The notes under the pieces: generated by a model
Database searches by the model: none
The model's input: only the letters and a program-made list of their open reading frames with translations
Told to the model about the DNA's origin: nothing
Origin: Alisma plantago-aquatica
Taxonomy: Eukaryota; Streptophyta; Magnoliopsida; Alismatales; Alismataceae
DNA length: 64,000 bases
Assembly: GCA_963693085.1 (NCBI GenBank)
Contig: OY856413.1
Location: 466,421,379 to 466,485,378 of the forward strand
Direction of reading: 5' to 3'
Made by a program: the position numbers and the translations under genes
Shown: in pieces, positions 61,372 to 64,000 of the stretch
How the letters are laid out: each line of letters opens with the position of its first letter
How positions within the stretch are numbered: the stretch's first letter is position 1

Positions 61372-64000
61372 TGTGACAAAGTGGAATTTCACCAGTCCTT
61401 GCTCAAATTACTACTTTACCCTCATTATACCTACTAATGGTCCCAAATTATTTTTATTGTCTTCATAATCATTATTGAGACTCAAATCCAAGATATGGTG
61501 ACCAATGTAGTTTTTATACACATTATAACACTTCAAATTGGATTCATTCATCACTTTATCCAAAGAATCTAATTGGTCAATCAAACTTTGTCTTTTGATT
61601 CTCAAACATTTTCTAGATATCCTCCACATTATTTTGAAGCTTTAGTCCAAATTTGAGGTCATTTGGACATTCCTATGATTTACTACGATTTCTTGAAGTT
61701 AGTGGGTTAAAAAAAACCCTTTATTTACTCTTTTATTTGGCTTTTCCATGTCACTGATCCATTGCAAGGGATCAGGGTGAGTTTCAGCCCTTGAATCCAC
61801 CCTCCCACGGACCAGGGCCCAATCTGACGGGCTAGTGGTCGTCTCCTACCTCTGCAATCAGCGGGGAAGAATAATTAAGGGATTGATGATGAGATCTCCC
61901 ACCTGCGACCCTATTTCGAAATTCTATTCGAGAGGAAATGACCCCCTCGCAAATACGAATAGAACAAACCCTATTTTGACCACCGTTCATGCTATATACA
62001 GCCGCCAAAATGAGCTCTCTGCCTCCTATTCTTACTCCGGCGGCCATAGCTAGGGCCCAGATCTGATCTAGCCTAACCCTAGCCCTCAAGCCTATAAATG
62101 ATCCCCTAAGGGGCGCCGACACCCCACTGTGCTAGAACGAGCATCATTGCTCTCTCCCTCGGCCTCGAACAGCTTCCTTTTTCCATTCTTTCTCCTCTCC
62201 GCTCTCTGCTCCAGATCAGCACCGCCGCACACAGCCGTGTTGGCCATCCTTCCTGCTCGCCCCCTCTCCTCTCTCTCTCTCTCTGGCCACCACTGACTTT
62301 GCAAGAGCTCGTCGAAGCCGAGCGGAACCTCGGTCGCCTCCCTTGCCCTCTGCCGCTCTCAGACCTTCCCCACTCTGGAGAGCACCTTCGCTTGCCTGTG
62401 TGGCTCGTGTGAGACCTGTGCAAGCAAGGGGAGAGGTTTCCCAAACCATCGGTCCAGGAGATGCTAGAGCCGGTTCAAAGGCCCAACTAGACTAGTGATT
62501 GGACCGACCCTCCAAGCTAGCAAGTCGCATGGACTATGTGGCTAGATCTGAGCCATTATTTGCACATCCAATGACTCTGGTTTTTCACAAATGAGGTTTT
62601 TTTACTTATCTCTGACAAATAATCATTTAAATACCCAGATCTTGATTAAATCACAAAAATTGCATCGTAACTCCAAATCTGACAAACAAATAGTAAACCT
62701 TGATCAGAAAAATCCAGTGAATCCATTAAAAATACTTTTGAAACCTTATTCCAAACTATGCTCAATGATATATTTAAATCTAATCTCTTGCTCATTTAAT
62801 TAGTCTAAATGACTCAATGTTGTGATTAGACTTTGGAAACCTTATATCTTAACTTTGATGATTATATTGAGACATGAAATCATACTTGTCTATACTAGAT
62901 CTAATCTTGTTGTCTTAATCACCTTTGAATATTAATCTTATGCCTTGAAGGTAATTTTGATGATATCTTGATAATATGATTGATCTAAATCTTGTGGCAT
63001 ATCTATATCTTTTGACCTAAAAGTTGATCTCTGATCTACTTATCAGAACTTGATCTAATCTTGAATGCCAATGATGTTAGAACTTGATAAATGATATAAA
63101 GACTTGATTTTTGGACTTGCATATTGACTAGGATAATTAGGGTTAACACATGTACCTAGAAAACCTAGGTAGGTCATTCACACTTGAAATACTTTACATG
63201 GGAAATAATGTTGGATATATTGAAATATTGGTTGATTATAAGTGAATGACCCAACCCTAAGTTTGACATAGGAAAAGTGTAACCCTAATCTCGAATATTA
63301 AACATGATATCCAATTATCTTGATCTTAACCCTTGATCCTATCTTGATGATTTAGGATCTGACTTGAAGGGTCTACCTATTATTTGTTGATTATACTCGA
63401 AATCCTCGGTGAAAGGTACGCTATTTATATAACTCCTCCTTGATTGTATTGAAGATACTTTTATGTATCTCTTGACCGTATGCTTGGCTATTTACTTGGA
63501 TGAACTATTGTTCCCTATGATTAGTCTTCTATTTTTCTATACAATATTTTGAAAAACATGAAAACATAAATTGCATGCCCATTATGACTACCCGTATATT
63601 GATAATGATGATGATATTGATAATGTTGATAATGTTGATATTGAGTGCAACAACCCCCTCATTTGGAGGTGGGACTTGTACATTGGCCTCCTATGTTCCT
63701 ATGGTGAGAAGGAGCCTAGTGACCTTCCCCATCACGTTGGGGTAATAGAGTCACACAAAATATATAAGCATGCTTCTCGAATTACAGCATAATGGGAACT
63801 CATAATAAAATTCGAATTGCTTGAAAAACTTGTCGAATAAATGTTGGTTTTGCAAATTGCTTGTTATTCTTTGAATATAAGTCCTGCCAAGTATACTATC
63901 TTGTTATAAATCGTTTTAATTGATTTTGATAGCGCACCGTGCAATTGCATGATTGTGTCTTGATTTTCTTGATTTTAGGCAATACAAATGGAATATTGAA
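61372..64000 (+). repeat. 3' LTR of element R, 2629 bp in window
   Basis: Collinear with 56398-59000. Differences include scattered substitutions and an extra 9-bp unit (GATAATGTT) near 63610. By the 5' copy about 210 bp lie outside the window. Confidence 0.9.

Overview
This window looks like plant nuclear DNA (very probably an angiosperm). It is almost entirely transposable elements, many nested in one another. The evidence is initiator-Met-tRNA primer-binding sites (TGGTATCAGAG), polypurine tracts, TG...CA LTRs with 5-bp target-site duplications, plant-type Copia and Gypsy protein remnants, and MITEs in (AT)n runs. I found no host gene I would defend, no rRNA or tRNA gene and no CRISPR array. 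Species cannot be fixed from the sequence.

Layout. 1-6780: plus-strand Copia element A, already inside its 5' end, with decayed gag and pol and a complete 3' LTR (4530-6775). 6781-12954: AT-rich DNA with one GC-rich patch and nothing identifiable. 12955-17108: dense cluster of short inverted-repeat elements (here called M, N and O) embedded in (AT)n and (GT)n runs. 17109-21811: decayed Gypsy-like LTR and leader material with tandem duplications. 21812-38768: LTR element L, with LTRs of about 3.3 kb and only 683 bp between them. Its 5' LTR contains a solo LTR of the same family (24205-34614, TSD TCTAC). That solo LTR in turn contains a young minus-strand Sirevirus-like Copia element (26223-33624, TSD GTGAT) with two intact ORFs and no pol. 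38769-43824: decayed minus-strand Gypsy element G (RT, protease and gag remnants plus an LTR). 43827-56397: minus-strand Copia element B, sister of A. B is interrupted by a 4.4-kb solo LTR (45911-50339, TSD CATAC) and by a smaller probable solo LTR (54239-55030), and is broken at its right end by the next element. 56398-64000: element R, with 2.84-kb LTRs, a 2.1-kb non-coding interior and a 3' LTR that runs off the window.

How the parts work together. The only readable proteins are the 294-aa Gag-tail protein and the 482-aa plant-transposon-domain protein of the Sirevirus-like element. Neither supplies protease, integrase or reverse transcriptase, so every element here except possibly ancient ones must be mobilised in trans. 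The most interesting signals are non-coding. First, several short elements live inside AT microsatellites. Second, arrays of palindromic GATC or GTCGAC motifs lie just upstream of TATA boxes in two unrelated Copia families and are repeated inside the elements. Third, an LTR carries a tandem array of small hairpins whose stems differ but stay paired. All coordinates were worked out by eye; no alignment or database search was run.
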